A stretch of DNA of 39,339 nucleotides from CAZXGD01 sp046350455 (GCA_046350455.1 JAXMAM010000027.1:1-39339); one strand, 5' to 3'. Counted from the stretch's first letter, positions 21,723 through 30,731 are shown. Notes: generated by a model from the sequence alone, not told the origin. Made by a program: numbers and translations.

Positions 21723-24272
21723 TCAGGCGCCGCTGGCGGCGGGGAGCTCCTTGGGTGGGGCTGCATCGCCCGTGCTCGCCGTGAAGGTCAGGTACTCCTT
21801 CTCTGGCTCGCGGGTGGCCTTGATGGACACGCCGTCGGGGAACTCACCGCTGAGCAGACGCTCAGCCAGCGGGTCCTCGATGTACTGCGCAATCGCGCGG
21901 CGCAGCGGGCGTGCACCAAAGTCTGGGTTGTAGCCCTTCTCGGTCAGGAAGTCCTTGGCCTCCTGCGACACATCCAGGTGCATGTTGCGTGCCTTCAGGC
22001 GCTCCCGCACCTTGGCCAGCTCCAGGTCAATGATGTGGTGCAGGTCGTCCTTCACCAGTGGCCGGAAGACGATCATGTCGTCCAGACGGTTGATGAACTC
22101 TGGGCGGAAGAACTTCTCCGCCTCGCTCTGCAGCAGCTTCTTCACGCGGTCGTAGTCCTGCACCTCCTGGCGCTTGGTGAACCCGAAGTTCGCCCCGCCC
22201 TTGATGATGTCGGACCCGATGTTGCTGGTCATGATGACGATGGCGTTGCGGAAGTCCACGCGACGGCCGAAGCTGTCGGTCAGGCTGCCTTCGTCCATCA
22301 CCTGCAGCAGCATGTTGAAGACGTCAGGGTGAGCCTTCTCAACCTCGTCGAACAGCACCACGCTGTAGGGGCGGCGACGCACGCGCTCGGTGAGCTGGCC
22401 GCCCTCTTCGTAGCCAACGTAGCCGGGGGGCGCGCCCACCAGGCGGCTGACGTTGTGCTTCTCCATGTACTCGCTCATGTCCAGGCGGATCATGGCGTCG
22501 GGGTCGCCGAACATGAACTCCGCCAGGGCCTTGGCCAGCAGGGTCTTGCCCACGCCAGTGGGGCCCAGGAACAGGAACGAACCCATGGGACGCTTGGGGT
22601 CCTTCAGGCCGCTGCGAGCCTTGCGGATGGCGCGGGCCACCTGCTTGACTGCTTCGTCCTGGCTGATGACGGTCTTGTGCAGCTCTGCTTCCAGCTGCAG
22701 GAGACGGGCGCTCTCCTCCTTCTCCAGGCGGGTGAGCGGCACGCCAGTCATCTTGCTGACCACCTCGGCGATGACCGTGTCATCCACCACAGCGTCCACC
22801 TCGTTCATGCGGTCGCGCCAGGCCTGCTGCATGCGCTCCTTCTCCTTGCGCAGCTTTTCGGCCTGATCGCGCAGCTCGGCAGCGCGCTCGTAGTCGGCGT
22901 TCTTGACAGACTCGTCCTTCTCGATGGAGAGGCGCTCGATCTTGGCCTCCAGATCAGCCAGATCCGGCGGCTTGGTCATGCTCTTCAGGCGCAGGCGGGC
23001 GCCGGCCTCGTCAATGACGTCAATGCTCTTGTCGGGCTGCACGCGGCCAGTGATGTACCGGCCAGACAGATCCACGGCAGCCTTGAGCGCGGCGTCGGTG
23101 ATGCGCACCTTGTGGTGCTTCTCGTACTTGTCGCGCAGGCCCTGCAGGATCAGGAAGGTCTGGTCGGCGTTCGGCGGCTCCACCGCGATGCTCTGGAAGC
23201 GGCGTTCCAGCGCTGCGTCCTTCTCGATGTACTTGCGGTACTCGTCGAAGGTGGTGGCGCCCACGCACTGGATCTCTCCGCGTGCCAGCGCTGGCTTCAG
23301 CACGTTGCTGGCGTCAATGGCGCCTTCAGCACCACCAGCGCCCACCAGCGTGTGCAGCTCGTCAATGAACAGGATGATGTTCTTGGCGCGGCGGACTTCG
23401 TTCATGACCGCCTTGATGCGCTCCTCGAACTGGCCGCGGTACTTGGTGCCGGCCACCATGCTGGCCAGGTCAAGCACCACCAGGCGCTTCTCGAACAGCA
23501 GGTCTGGGACCTCCTGCGCGATGATCTTCTGCGCCAGGCCTTCCACGATGGCTGTCTTGCCCACGCCAGCCTCGCCCAGCAGGACGGGGTTGTTCTTGGT
23601 GCGGCGGCTCAGCACCTGGATCAGGCGCTCGATCTCCATCTCGCGGCCAATCACAGGGTCCAGCTCGCCGTTCTTGGCCAGCTCGGTCAGGTCGCGGCCA
23701 AAGCTGTCCAGCGCGGGGGTCTTGCTCTTGCCACGGCGGGCGGTGCCAGGGCCGCCTTCCACCGGGCCAGGCTCCTGCGAGGCAGGGGACTGCGGCTCCG
23801 ATGGCTGCGGTGCGTCCTCGCGCTCCTGGTCTGCGCCAGCGCCCAGCAGGTTCAGGACCTCCTCGCGGACCTCCTCCAGCTTCAGGCCCAGGTTCATCAG
23901 CACCTGCGCGGCCACGCCGTCGTGCTCGCGCAGCAGGCCCAGCAGGAGGTGCTCGGTGCCCACGTAGTTGTGGTTCAGGTTGCGCGCTTCTTCAATCGCG
24001 TACTCGATGACCTTCTTGGCGCGCGGCGTCTGTGGCAGCTTGCCCATGGTGACCATCTCGGGGCCACTCTTGACCAGCTTCTCCACCTCAAGGCGCACCT
24101 TGCGGAGGTCAATGTCCAGGTTCTTCAGGACGTTGGCGCCAACACCCGAGCCTTCCTTCACCAGGCCGAGCAGGATGTGCTCTGTCCCGATGTACTCGTG
24201 GTTGAAGCGCTGGGCCTCCTGGTTGGCCAGGGCCATCACCTTGCGGGCGCGATCAGTGAGTCGTTCGAACAT
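21723..24272 (-). CDS. clpC: ClpC AAA+ unfoldase
   Basis: ClpC unfolds proteins and feeds them to ClpP. The 849-residue protein has the double Clp N-domain (FNHEYIGTEHILLGLV and LNHNYVGTEHLLLGLL), a Ser/Glu/Pro-rich linker near residues 155-190, and a first AAA module with GEAGVGKT (233-240). A UVR motif follows in the middle domain (YERAAELRDQAEKLRKEKER), then a second AAA module with GPTGVGKT (570-577). The NFGF loop after SNIGSDIIKGGA is at the site where ClpC contacts ClpP. The UVR middle domain distinguishes it from ClpA and ClpB. McsA and McsB in the same window are its expected partners. GAGGAGG stands before the ATG. No clpP gene or CtsR operator is visible. Confidence 0.96.
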   Translation of the reverse strand: MFERLTDRARKVMALANQEAQRFNHEYIGTEHILLGLVKEGSGVGANVLKNLDIDLRKVRLEVEKLVKSGPEMVTMGKLPQTPRAKKVIEYAIEEARNLNHNYVGTEHLLLGLLREHDGVAAQVLMNLGLKLEEVREEVLNLLGAGADQEREDAPQPSEPQSPASQEPGPVEGGPGTARRGKSKTPALDSFGRDLTELAKNGELDPVIGREMEIERLIQVLSRRTKNNPVLLGEAGVGKTAIVEGLAQKIIAQEVPDLLFEKRLVVLDLASMVAGTKYRGQFEERIKAVMNEVRRAKNIILFIDELHTLVGAGGAEGAIDASNVLKPALARGEIQCVGATTFDEYRKYIEKDAALERRFQSIAVEPPNADQTFLILQGLRDKYEKHHKVRITDAALKAAVDLSGRYITGRVQPDKSIDVIDEAGARLRLKSMTKPPDLADLEAKIERLSIEKDESVKNADYERAAELRDQAEKLRKEKERMQQAWRDRMNEVDAVVDDTVIAEVVSKMTGVPLTRLEKEESARLLQLEAELHKTVISQDEAVKQVARAIRKARSGLKDPKRPMGSFLFLGPTGVGKTLLAKALAEFMFGDPDAMIRLDMSEYMEKHNVSRLVGAPPGYVGYEEGGQLTERVRRRPYSVVLFDEVEKAHPDVFNMLLQVMDEGSLTDSFGRRVDFRNAIVIMTSNIGSDIIKGGANFGFTKRQEVQDYDRVKKLLQSEAEKFFRPEFINRLDDMIVFRPLVKDDLHHIIDLELAKVRERLKARNMHLDVSQEAKDFLTEKGYNPDFGARPLRRAIAQYIEDPLAERLLSGEFPDGVSIKATREPEKEYLTFTASTGDAAPPKELPAASGA

Positions 24273-24450
24273 TCCAGCCTCCTCACAGCGGATATGGACC
24301 GCCGTACTAGACCCTACGAACCGAGTTGCCCGAATGCTAGGAAGTGCACCGGCCTTTGGTGCGGATTCGGGCCCGCCAGTTTGGCAGCCGCAAGAGAATG
24401 TTCCTGGGGCCGTGCCAACCCCATCGGCTTTCGCCCCGGCCCCCTGAACC

Positions 24451-24477
24451 GAAAGTGGTGCCTGGCACTCCTGTCCC
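24451..24477 (+). repeat. Inverted repeat, left copy (REP-like)
   Basis: This 27-bp sequence matches the reverse complement of 25054-25080 at 26 of 27 positions, with 21 consecutive identities (24457-24477). Its core GTGCCTGGCAC (24458-24468) is itself palindromic. The design resembles REP elements or MITE ends. Confidence 0.75.
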
Positions 24478-24548
24478 TACTTTCTGGGTTCGAGCGTTCC
24501 GGATGCGCAGCGGAGCGCGTGATATACGCTGCAACGACCGGTGAAATT

Positions 24549-24562
24549 CGCAACGTGTTGCG
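24549..24562. repeat. Palindrome CGCAACGTGTTGCG
   Basis: A 6-bp inverted repeat around GT, immediately followed by TTGACT. It could be an operator or a hairpin. No gene start with a matching -10 follows, so no promoter is claimed. Confidence 0.4.
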
Positions 24563-24597
24563 CTTGACTTTGCAGGCCTGAATGCTGGCAGACCGCG

Positions 24598-24615
24598 GCA
24601 GTCCGTGCGGACTGC
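24598..24615. repeat. 18-bp palindrome
   Basis: GCAGTCCG and CGGACTGC are exact inverted copies separated by TG. Part of the right arm, CCGTGCGGAC, is repeated directly about 17 bp further on. Confidence 0.5.
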
Positions 24616-24651
24616 GTGGGCCGTGCGGACAGGCGGAGCAGGCGGAAAGGT

Positions 24652-24723
24652 GGGCGGCCGAGCGGGCGGCCGTGCGGGCGGCGGAGCGGGCGGCGGAGCG
24701 GGCGGCGGAGCGGGCGGCCGAGC
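24652..24723 (+). repeat. Six copies of a 12-bp tandem repeat
   Basis: The unit is GGGCGGCSGAGC, starting at 24652, 24664, 24676, 24688, 24700 and 24712. Copies three to five are identical; the others differ at one or two positions. The period is a multiple of three, which keeps long open frames on both strands and explains the Gly/Arg- or Pro-rich translations here. Confidence 0.9.
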
Positions 24724-24824
24724 GGGCAGATGGCCAGCGCTTTCTCGCGCGGCGTGCGCCCTTCTGGCAGGGAAGTTGGAGCCAGCGCTGGTGCTCTCTG
24801 CGAAACTAGAGAGAGGTCGCGAAC

Positions 24825-24891
24825 GGTGAACACGCATCCACCCCTGTCAGCCTCTGCCCAGACGCCGCGATGTGGTGAACGCGCATCCACC
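24825..24891 (+). repeat. 18-bp direct repeat pair
   Basis: GGTGAACACGCATCCACC (24825-24842) and GGTGAACGCGCATCCACC (24874-24891) differ at one base and start 49 bp apart. Confidence 0.7.
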
Positions 24892-24921
24892 GCGAAAGCC
24901 GCAGGTTGCGAGCGCGATGGC

Positions 24922-24981
24922 TGCACCCGCCCTGACTGCACCCGCCCAAACTGCACCCGCCCTGACTGCACCCGCCCCATC
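24922..24981 (+). repeat. Four copies of a 15-bp tandem repeat
   Basis: Units begin with TGCACCCGCCC at 24922, 24937, 24952 and 24967; only the last three or four bases vary. Confidence 0.9.
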
Positions 24982-25014
24982 GCACGCGGTCCGCTGCAAC
25001 TCCTCCGCGCGTGG

Positions 25015-26400
25015 GTGCGCGCAGCAGCACACCTCGCTCTCCTCCGGAAACCCGGGACAGGAGTGCCAGGCACCATTTTCCTTTCTGCGGTCCTGGTGCT
25101 GCCGCCGGTCACGCTGGCGCGGCCGGTGGAGATCCGGGCCAAGCTGGTCACGGGCGGGTCGTTCTCTGGCAAGGTGCAGGGGTGGGATGGCACCTCGCTC
25201 CGCGGCACGTTTGGCCAGCGCGCGTGGACTGACCTGGCGCCTGCGGACCTCAAGCGCATCTTCCTGCAGCTGATGGACCGCACCAACAGCGCCCAGTGGT
25301 TGGCGCTGGCAGAGCTGCTGGCCAGCACGCCAGCAGGCGAACCACTCTCGGCCGACGTCTTCCGCCAGGCCACCAACCACGGCGCGTCCGCAGAGGACCT
25401 GGCAGCAGCCCGCGCCCGCGCGCAGGCCGCCCGCGATGCCGAGGCCGCCCGCACCGCAGCCGACAGCTCCCGCCGCCTGCAGACAGGCGCTGCCGCGCAG
25501 CCGCCAGCACCGTGGCCCACTGTCTCGCAGGCCGACCGCGACCAGGCCAACGCCACCACCCGCCAGCGTGCCCGGGAAGCACTGTCCATCCTGGCCAGCG
25601 CGCAAGACCCCGTGGAGACCCGCAGCTTCATCGTGGCCAGCGACCTTCCACCGGAAGAAACCGCCCGCCTGGCCACCAGCCTGGAGGCCGCCATCCAGCT
25701 GGAGCTGCGCCTTCTGGGGCTGCCAGATGACAGCGCCCCCTTTGCCAGCAAGCCGCTGGTGGTCCTCTGCCGCACCGAGGACTCGTACAAGGTGGCGCAG
25801 GCTGCGCTCTTCAAGCATCCAGCTCCCGCGGGCCAGCGCGCGGACCTCATCCTGACTGGCCCAGACGTCGCGCTGAGCGCCTGGCGTGGCTCTGACCTGC
25901 GCCAGATGACCGCAGACCTCCTGCGCCAGACAGCGCTGGGCGTGCTCTACCGCACTCGCTCCCCCGCGCCGCTGCCACCATGGCTGGCCAGCGGCATCGC
26001 AGACTGGGTGGCCGCCACCAGCGTGGCTGACTCGCCAGTGGATGGCCAGCGCCGCGCGCCAGCGCTCCAGTTCCTGCGGCAGGGGGGCAACGTGCTGGCT
26101 GTCATGGCCTCCACGCCTGAGGCTGGCACCTGGCCGGGCCCACAAGGCGTCGGCCCAGCAGTGGGCTACCTCCTGGTGGAGCTCCTCATGGCAGAGCGCC
26201 CGCAGCAGTTTGGCCCGTGGGTGCTGATGCTGAAGGAGGGCCAGCCCTTTGACCAGGCGCTCCGCACGGTCTATGGCACCGATGCCGCCAACGTGGCCTC
26301 TGGCGCTGTGGCCTGGTACCGCACCAACGACGGCGGCCCGCCAGCCAATCCGCAGCCAAACACACCCAAGCTGCCCAGACAGCGCACGCCGGGGCGTTAG
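25015..26400 (+). CDS. Exported protein resembling an inactive gluzincin peptidase
   Basis: From about 25090 onward this is a credible gene. The hydrophobic stretch IFLSAVLVLPPVTLA is an export signal, and RPVEIRAKLVTGGSFSGKV begins the mature protein. A helical Ala/Arg-rich segment, perhaps a coiled coil, follows near the middle. The C-terminal half has the layout of planctomycete peptidase-MA/DUF1570-like domains: a helix DLRQMTADLLRQTALG followed by LPPWLASGIADWVA. The first helix would normally carry HExxH, which is absent, so it is probably not a peptidase. The start is uncertain: the GTG at 25015 gives a basic n-region (MRAAAHLALLRK), whereas the GTG at 25063 lies inside the inverted-repeat copy. 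The stop TAG is part of the next gene's TAGCAT box. Confidence 0.65.
   Translation: MRAAAHLALLRKPGTGVPGTIFLSAVLVLPPVTLARPVEIRAKLVTGGSFSGKVQGWDGTSLRGTFGQRAWTDLAPADLKRIFLQLMDRTNSAQWLALAELLASTPAGEPLSADVFRQATNHGASAEDLAAARARAQAARDAEAARTAADSSRRLQTGAAAQPPAPWPTVSQADRDQANATTRQRAREALSILASAQDPVETRSFIVASDLPPEETARLATSLEAAIQLELRLLGLPDDSAPFASKPLVVLCRTEDSYKVAQAALFKHPAPAGQRADLILTGPDVALSAWRGSDLRQMTADLLRQTALGVLYRTRSPAPLPPWLASGIADWVAATSVADSPVDGQRRAPALQFLRQGGNVLAVMASTPEAGTWPGPQGVGPAVGYLLVELLMAERPQQFGPWVLMLKEGQPFDQALRTVYGTDAANVASGAVAWYRTNDGGPPANPQPNTPKLPRQRTPGR
25054..25080 (-). repeat. Inverted repeat, right copy (REP-like)
   Basis: Partner of 24451-24477 in opposite orientation. It overlaps the 5' part of the exported-protein gene, where it would encode PGTGVPGTIF just before the signal-peptide core. 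Confidence 0.75.
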
Positions 26401-26403
26401 CAT
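26398..26403 (+). promoter_or_regulatory. -10-like box TAGCAT for the methyltransferase
   Basis: TAGCAT lies 10 nt before the ATG at 26414. Its TAG is the stop of the preceding gene. No Shine-Dalgarno sequence is present. Confidence 0.45.
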
Positions 26404-26413
26404 TTCGCGCCCC

Positions 26414-27262
26414 ATGGCTCGATCCACTCGCCGCACTGGCTGGCGCACCGCCGCAACCAGCGATCGTCACGAACTCTACGAATCCTCTGTCCAGGATCCT
26501 GTGGCAGAGTGCGACTTTGTGGACCGTGTGTACAAGGAGCGCCGCGGCACGCTGCCGCGCACGCTGCGCGAGGACTTCGCCGGCACTGCCTTCGCCAGCG
26601 CCACCTTTGTGAAGCGCCGCGCCACCAATCGCGCCTTTGCCGTGGACCTGTGCAAGACCACGCTGGCCGAGGGCAAGAAGCGCCACGGCGCACGCCTGAC
26701 CGCAGCGCAGCGCAACCGCCTGCAGTACATCCACGGCGACGTGCTGAAGGTGTCCACGCCGCCCGCGGACGTGCTGGTGGCCATGAACTTCAGCTACTAC
26801 ATCTGGAAGACGCGCGCGGACCTCCTGCGCTACCTGCGCGCCGCGCACAGCAACGTGGCGCCGGGCGGTCTGATGGTGATGGACGCGTACGGCGGCTACG
26901 AGAGCTTCAGCGAGCAGGAGGAGACGCGCGATCTGGACGGCTTCTCCTATGCATGGGAGACAGAGCGCTACAACCCCATCACGGGCGAGGTGCTGAACCA
27001 CATCCACTTCCGCTTCCCAGACGGCACCCAGATCAAGAAGGCCTTCACCTACGACTGGCGCCTCTGGACGCTGCCAGAGATCACCGAAGCGCTCGTGGAG
27101 GCGGGGTTTGTGAACCCAGCCGTCTACTGGGAGGGCACCGACCACAAGACTGGCGGCGGAAACGGCATTTTCCGCAAGGCCCGCTCTGGCGAAGCCTGCG
27201 CAGGGTGGATTGCCTACGTGGTGGCAGAACGCCCCCGGGCGCGGCCCTACAATCGCGGATGA
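26414..27262 (+). CDS. Class I SAM-dependent methyltransferase, DF(A/C)GTA type
   Basis: The 282-residue protein belongs to a SAM-methyltransferase group in which motif I reads REDFCGTA rather than the classic GxGxG. Here it is LREDFAGTAFASATFVK with the following acidic residue in AFAVDLCKTTL. Later blocks are YIHGDVLKV (motif for adenine), VLVAMNFSYYIWKTRADLLRYL and GGLMVMDAYGGYES. The cysteine usual in DFCGTA is replaced by alanine. Substrate unknown; the family occurs in both bacteria and eukaryotes. The start at 26414 is supported by the TAGCAT box. Its stop overlaps the ATG of the polyprenyl synthase gene (ATGA), which suggests a possible link to isoprenoid or quinone metabolism, but this is inference. 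Confidence 0.82.
   Translation: MARSTRRTGWRTAATSDRHELYESSVQDPVAECDFVDRVYKERRGTLPRTLREDFAGTAFASATFVKRRATNRAFAVDLCKTTLAEGKKRHGARLTAAQRNRLQYIHGDVLKVSTPPADVLVAMNFSYYIWKTRADLLRYLRAAHSNVAPGGLMVMDAYGGYESFSEQEETRDLDGFSYAWETERYNPITGEVLNHIHFRFPDGTQIKKAFTYDWRLWTLPEITEALVEAGFVNPAVYWEGTDHKTGGGNGIFRKARSGEACAGWIAYVVAERPRARPYNRG
27248..27253 (+). promoter_or_regulatory. -10-like box TACAAT for the polyprenyl synthase
   Basis: TACAAT lies inside the last codons of the methyltransferase gene, 5 nt before the ATG at 27259 and 8 nt before a second ATG at 27262. It is the best -10 match of the set. Confidence 0.4.
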
Positions 27263-28236
27263 TGCTGAAGTTCGCAGATCAGGACCAGGCTGTCGCCGCT
27301 GCGCTTGCCGAGCACATGTCGGAAGCCGGCGCGCTCTTTGAGCGGCAGCTGTCTAGCGACCTGCCTGCGGTGAACACCCTGTGCCGGCACGTGGAGCGGT
27401 ACCGCGGCAAGATGCTGCGCCCCGCCATGGTGTTCCTGTGCGGCATGGCGTGCGGGCCTGTGAACGAACGCCACCGCATCCTGGCCGCCACGTGCGAGAT
27501 GATCCACATGGCCACGCTGGTGCACGACGACGTGCTGGACGAGGCCGAGATCCGCCGCCGCGGCCACACGGTGAACCACCTCCGCGGCAACGAAGTGGCC
27601 GTGATGCTGGGCGACTACCTGATCTCCAACGCCTTCCACCTCTGCAGCCAGGCTGGCGACCCCACGCTGAACCTGCGCCTGGGCGAGATCACCAACTGCC
27701 TGTGCGAAGGCGAGCTGGTGCAGCTGCACCACCGCGACAACCTGAGCCTGGACGAGCGCACCTACTTTGAGATCGTGCGCCGCAAGACAGCCGTGCTCAT
27801 CGGCGCCTGCTGCGAGCTGGGCGCGCGCCTGAGCGGAGCGCAGCGCCCGGTGGAGCAGGCGCTCTACCGCTTTGGCGAGGGCCTGGGCGTGGCCTTCCAG
27901 ATCCAGGACGACCTGCTGGACCTGGAGGGGCACGAGGACATCGTGGGCAAGAGCCTGGGGCGCGACCTGGAGAAGGGCAAGCTGACGCTGCCTGTCATCC
28001 TGCACCTGGCGACGGCCACCGGCGCGGAGCGCGAGGCTTCGTTCCAGGACATCCGCAATCGCAACGGCGCCCGCCTGGTGGAGCGCCTGCGCGCCAGCGG
28101 CAGCGTGGACGCAGCCCGCGCCCACGCAGAAGCCCTGTGCGACACCGCGCGCAGCGAGCTCAACGTGCTGCCCGAGAGCGGCGCGCGCGCTGCGCTGTGT
28201 GCAGCCGCTGACGCTGTCATCCAGCGCCAGTTCTAG
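27259..28236 (+). CDS. ispB: Polyprenyl diphosphate synthase
   Basis: The 325-residue enzyme is an all-helical trans-prenyltransferase that extends isoprenoid diphosphates with isopentenyl diphosphate. RYRGKMLRPAMVFL, LVHDDVLDEAEIRRRG (first Asp-rich motif), GDYLISNAF, KTAVLIGACCELGA and FQIQDDLLDLEGHE (second Asp-rich motif) are all intact. The residues before the first Asp motif (MIHMATLVHDD) are small rather than bulky, which suits long chains, so an octaprenyl- or solanesyl-type enzyme for quinone side chains is more likely than farnesyl synthase; ispB is used in that sense. It overlaps the methyltransferase stop by four bases. Confidence 0.92.
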   Translation: MMLKFADQDQAVAAALAEHMSEAGALFERQLSSDLPAVNTLCRHVERYRGKMLRPAMVFLCGMACGPVNERHRILAATCEMIHMATLVHDDVLDEAEIRRRGHTVNHLRGNEVAVMLGDYLISNAFHLCSQAGDPTLNLRLGEITNCLCEGELVQLHHRDNLSLDERTYFEIVRRKTAVLIGACCELGARLSGAQRPVEQALYRFGEGLGVAFQIQDDLLDLEGHEDIVGKSLGRDLEKGKLTLPVILHLATATGAEREASFQDIRNRNGARLVERLRASGSVDAARAHAEALCDTARSELNVLPESGARAALCAAADAVIQRQF

Positions 28237-28254
28237 CAGTCTGCTGCAGTCGAC

Positions 28255-29517
<1,263 letters not shown>

Positions 29518-29567
29518 CGGGGCGCAGGCTCCAGAGGGCGGTGGTTCAACAGCAGAAACAGCCCTCA

Positions 29568-29597
29568 ATCCTACTCCCATCCGGGAGAGAGCCAAGT
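29568..29597 (-). promoter_or_regulatory. Sigma70-like promoter of the thioredoxin-fold gene
   Basis: On the minus strand TTGGCT (29597-29592) and TAGGAT (29573-29568) are placed with close to standard spacing, giving a leader of about 45 nt before the ATG at 29517. Confidence 0.45.
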
Positions 29598-29665
29598 GGG
29601 GATCCCGTGGTTTCCGGGCTTTCGGACTGGCAGGAGCTCCAGCGTCTGTGCGCGCCAGGCTGTGA

Positions 29666-30523
29666 TCAGGTCTCTTGGCCCGCTGGCTGCAGCTCCACTG
29701 GCTGGTTGTCAATCAGCCGCACAGTGTCCAGACGGGCTGCAATCAGGCCTCTGCCAGCGCGCTGGGCAGGGTGCAGCGGGCGCAGGGTGCTGGCGTCGCG
29801 CACCACGGCGTAGTCCACTCGGAGGCCGTGCGAGGTCAGCACGTCGCGCATGCAGGCTTCTGCTTCGCGCGCGTGTGGGGCGCCCTGGGCCGCTTGGAGC
29901 GCCTTGCTCAGGCCCAGCGCCTGCGCTCGCTGCTCTGGGCGCATGTAGCGGTTGCGGCTGCTCATGGCCAGGCCGTCTGGCTCGCGCACCGTGGGGCCGG
30001 GCTGCACGCGCAGGCCACCCCAGCGGCCCGCAGCGCGCTCCACCATCTGCGTGAGCACGCGCAGCTGCTGGTAGTCCTTCTCACCAAAGATGGCCAGCGC
30101 TGGACGAGTGAGGTCGAATAGCCGGGCCACCACCTGGCACACGCCGCCAAAGTGCCCGGGGCGGCAGGTGTCCTCCAGGCCAGGCTCAGTGGCGCACGGT
30201 GGCAGCGGCCACGCAGCGGCCCGCGCGCGCGCGGCCTCTGCGCCGTCTGGGTAGATCACGGCAGCGCTGGGCGCGAACACCGCCGCAGCGCCAGCAGCGC
30301 GCGCCAGCTCCAGGTCATGCGCCTCGGTGCGCGGGTAGGCGGAAAAATCCTCGTGGGGTGCAAACTGCGTGGGGTTCACAAAGATGGTGGCCACCGTGCG
30401 CAGGCCTGTTGCAGCCGCTGCTCGGATGAGCGACGCGTGCCCCTCGTGGAGCGCCCCCATGGTGGGGACCAGGGCACAGCCCTCCCACGCTTCCAGTTCC
30501 TGTGCAGTCCGCAGCACCAGCAT
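29666..30523 (-). CDS. panC: Pantothenate synthetase
   Basis: PanC joins pantoate and beta-alanine with ATP to give pantothenate, the coenzyme A precursor. The 285-residue protein shows LVPTMGALHEGHASLI (HxGH nucleotide motif), FVNPTQFAPHEDFSAYPR, CRPGHFGGVCQVVARLFDL, AIFGEKDYQQL and AMSSRNRYM (KMSKS equivalent). All of these are intact. The start at 30523 is chosen because it precedes the first conserved residues and lies 9 nt from a TATGGT box; a longer frame would run into the divergent iscS control region. No panB or panD is nearby. Confidence 0.95.
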   Translation of the reverse strand: MLVLRTAQELEAWEGCALVPTMGALHEGHASLIRAAAATGLRTVATIFVNPTQFAPHEDFSAYPRTEAHDLELARAAGAAAVFAPSAAVIYPDGAEAARARAAAWPLPPCATEPGLEDTCRPGHFGGVCQVVARLFDLTRPALAIFGEKDYQQLRVLTQMVERAAGRWGGLRVQPGPTVREPDGLAMSSRNRYMRPEQRAQALGLSKALQAAQGAPHAREAEACMRDVLTSHGLRVDYAVVRDASTLRPLHPAQRAGRGLIAARLDTVRLIDNQPVELQPAGQET

Positions 30524-30731
30524 CGCACCGACACCATAGCGCAGGGGCAGAGCGGCGCAGACACAGATCCGGATGTCCGAGAATGATTTCGGAATTCTTC
30601 TCCGCAGGCGCGCCAGCCTGTGGCGGCCCTCTCCTACACTACCGTGCTGCGACTGAGTCTCAACAGGGAGGGGCTGTGGCGGACGCCGCTTCGACCCTCC
30701 TTCAACACCCCTGGCACCTGACCGACCAACC
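30524..30731. promoter_or_regulatory. Divergent control region panC / iscS
   Basis: Minus strand: TATGGT (30538-30533), 9 nt before panC. Plus strand: TACACT (30635-30640), which gives iscS a leader of about 85 nt. An imperfect palindrome, TCCGA and TCGGA with an 8-nt centre (30576-30593), lies between the two and could be an operator. The iscS leader contains GGAGGG and CCCTCC, which could pair. iscS has no clear ribosome site. No IscR site is recognisable. Confidence 0.45.

Larger units (their letters stand above)
24273..25014. other. Repeat-rich non-coding block
   Basis: No convincing gene is seen in these about 740 bp. Translations in all frames are low-complexity (Arg/Gly/Pro) or change composition abruptly. 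The first about 60 bp are the clpC promoter and leader, with TAGTAC and TATCCG as possible minus-strand -10 boxes. The rest holds a GTGCCTGGCAC-centred repeat, two perfect palindromes, a 12-bp and a 15-bp tandem repeat and an 18-bp direct repeat, all listed separately. Confidence 0.7.

Noticed and set aside
19733..21766. A 677-codon minus-strand frame
   Set aside because: It is antisense to nadB and has no recognisable domain.
24273..24350. CtsR or CIRCE operator upstream of clpC
   Set aside because: I looked for GGTCAAA direct repeats and TTAGCACTC/GAGTGCTAA and found neither.
24484..24495. A GGGTTCGAGC stretch resembling a tRNA T-loop
   Set aside because: No acceptor, D or anticodon stems can be folded around it.
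21978..24581. An 867-codon plus-strand frame
   Set aside because: It is antisense to clpC; the translation is an Ala/Leu/His-rich shadow.
24337..24837. A minus-strand frame with a Pro-rich centre in the repeat block
   Set aside because: The Pro-rich part is only the 12-bp tandem repeat translated. No conserved segment or start signal is visible.
24616..25014. N-terminal extension of the exported protein to 24616
   Set aside because: It would translate the tandem repeats into Arg/Gly and Cys-Thr-Arg-Pro runs before the signal peptide, which cannot be an export signal.
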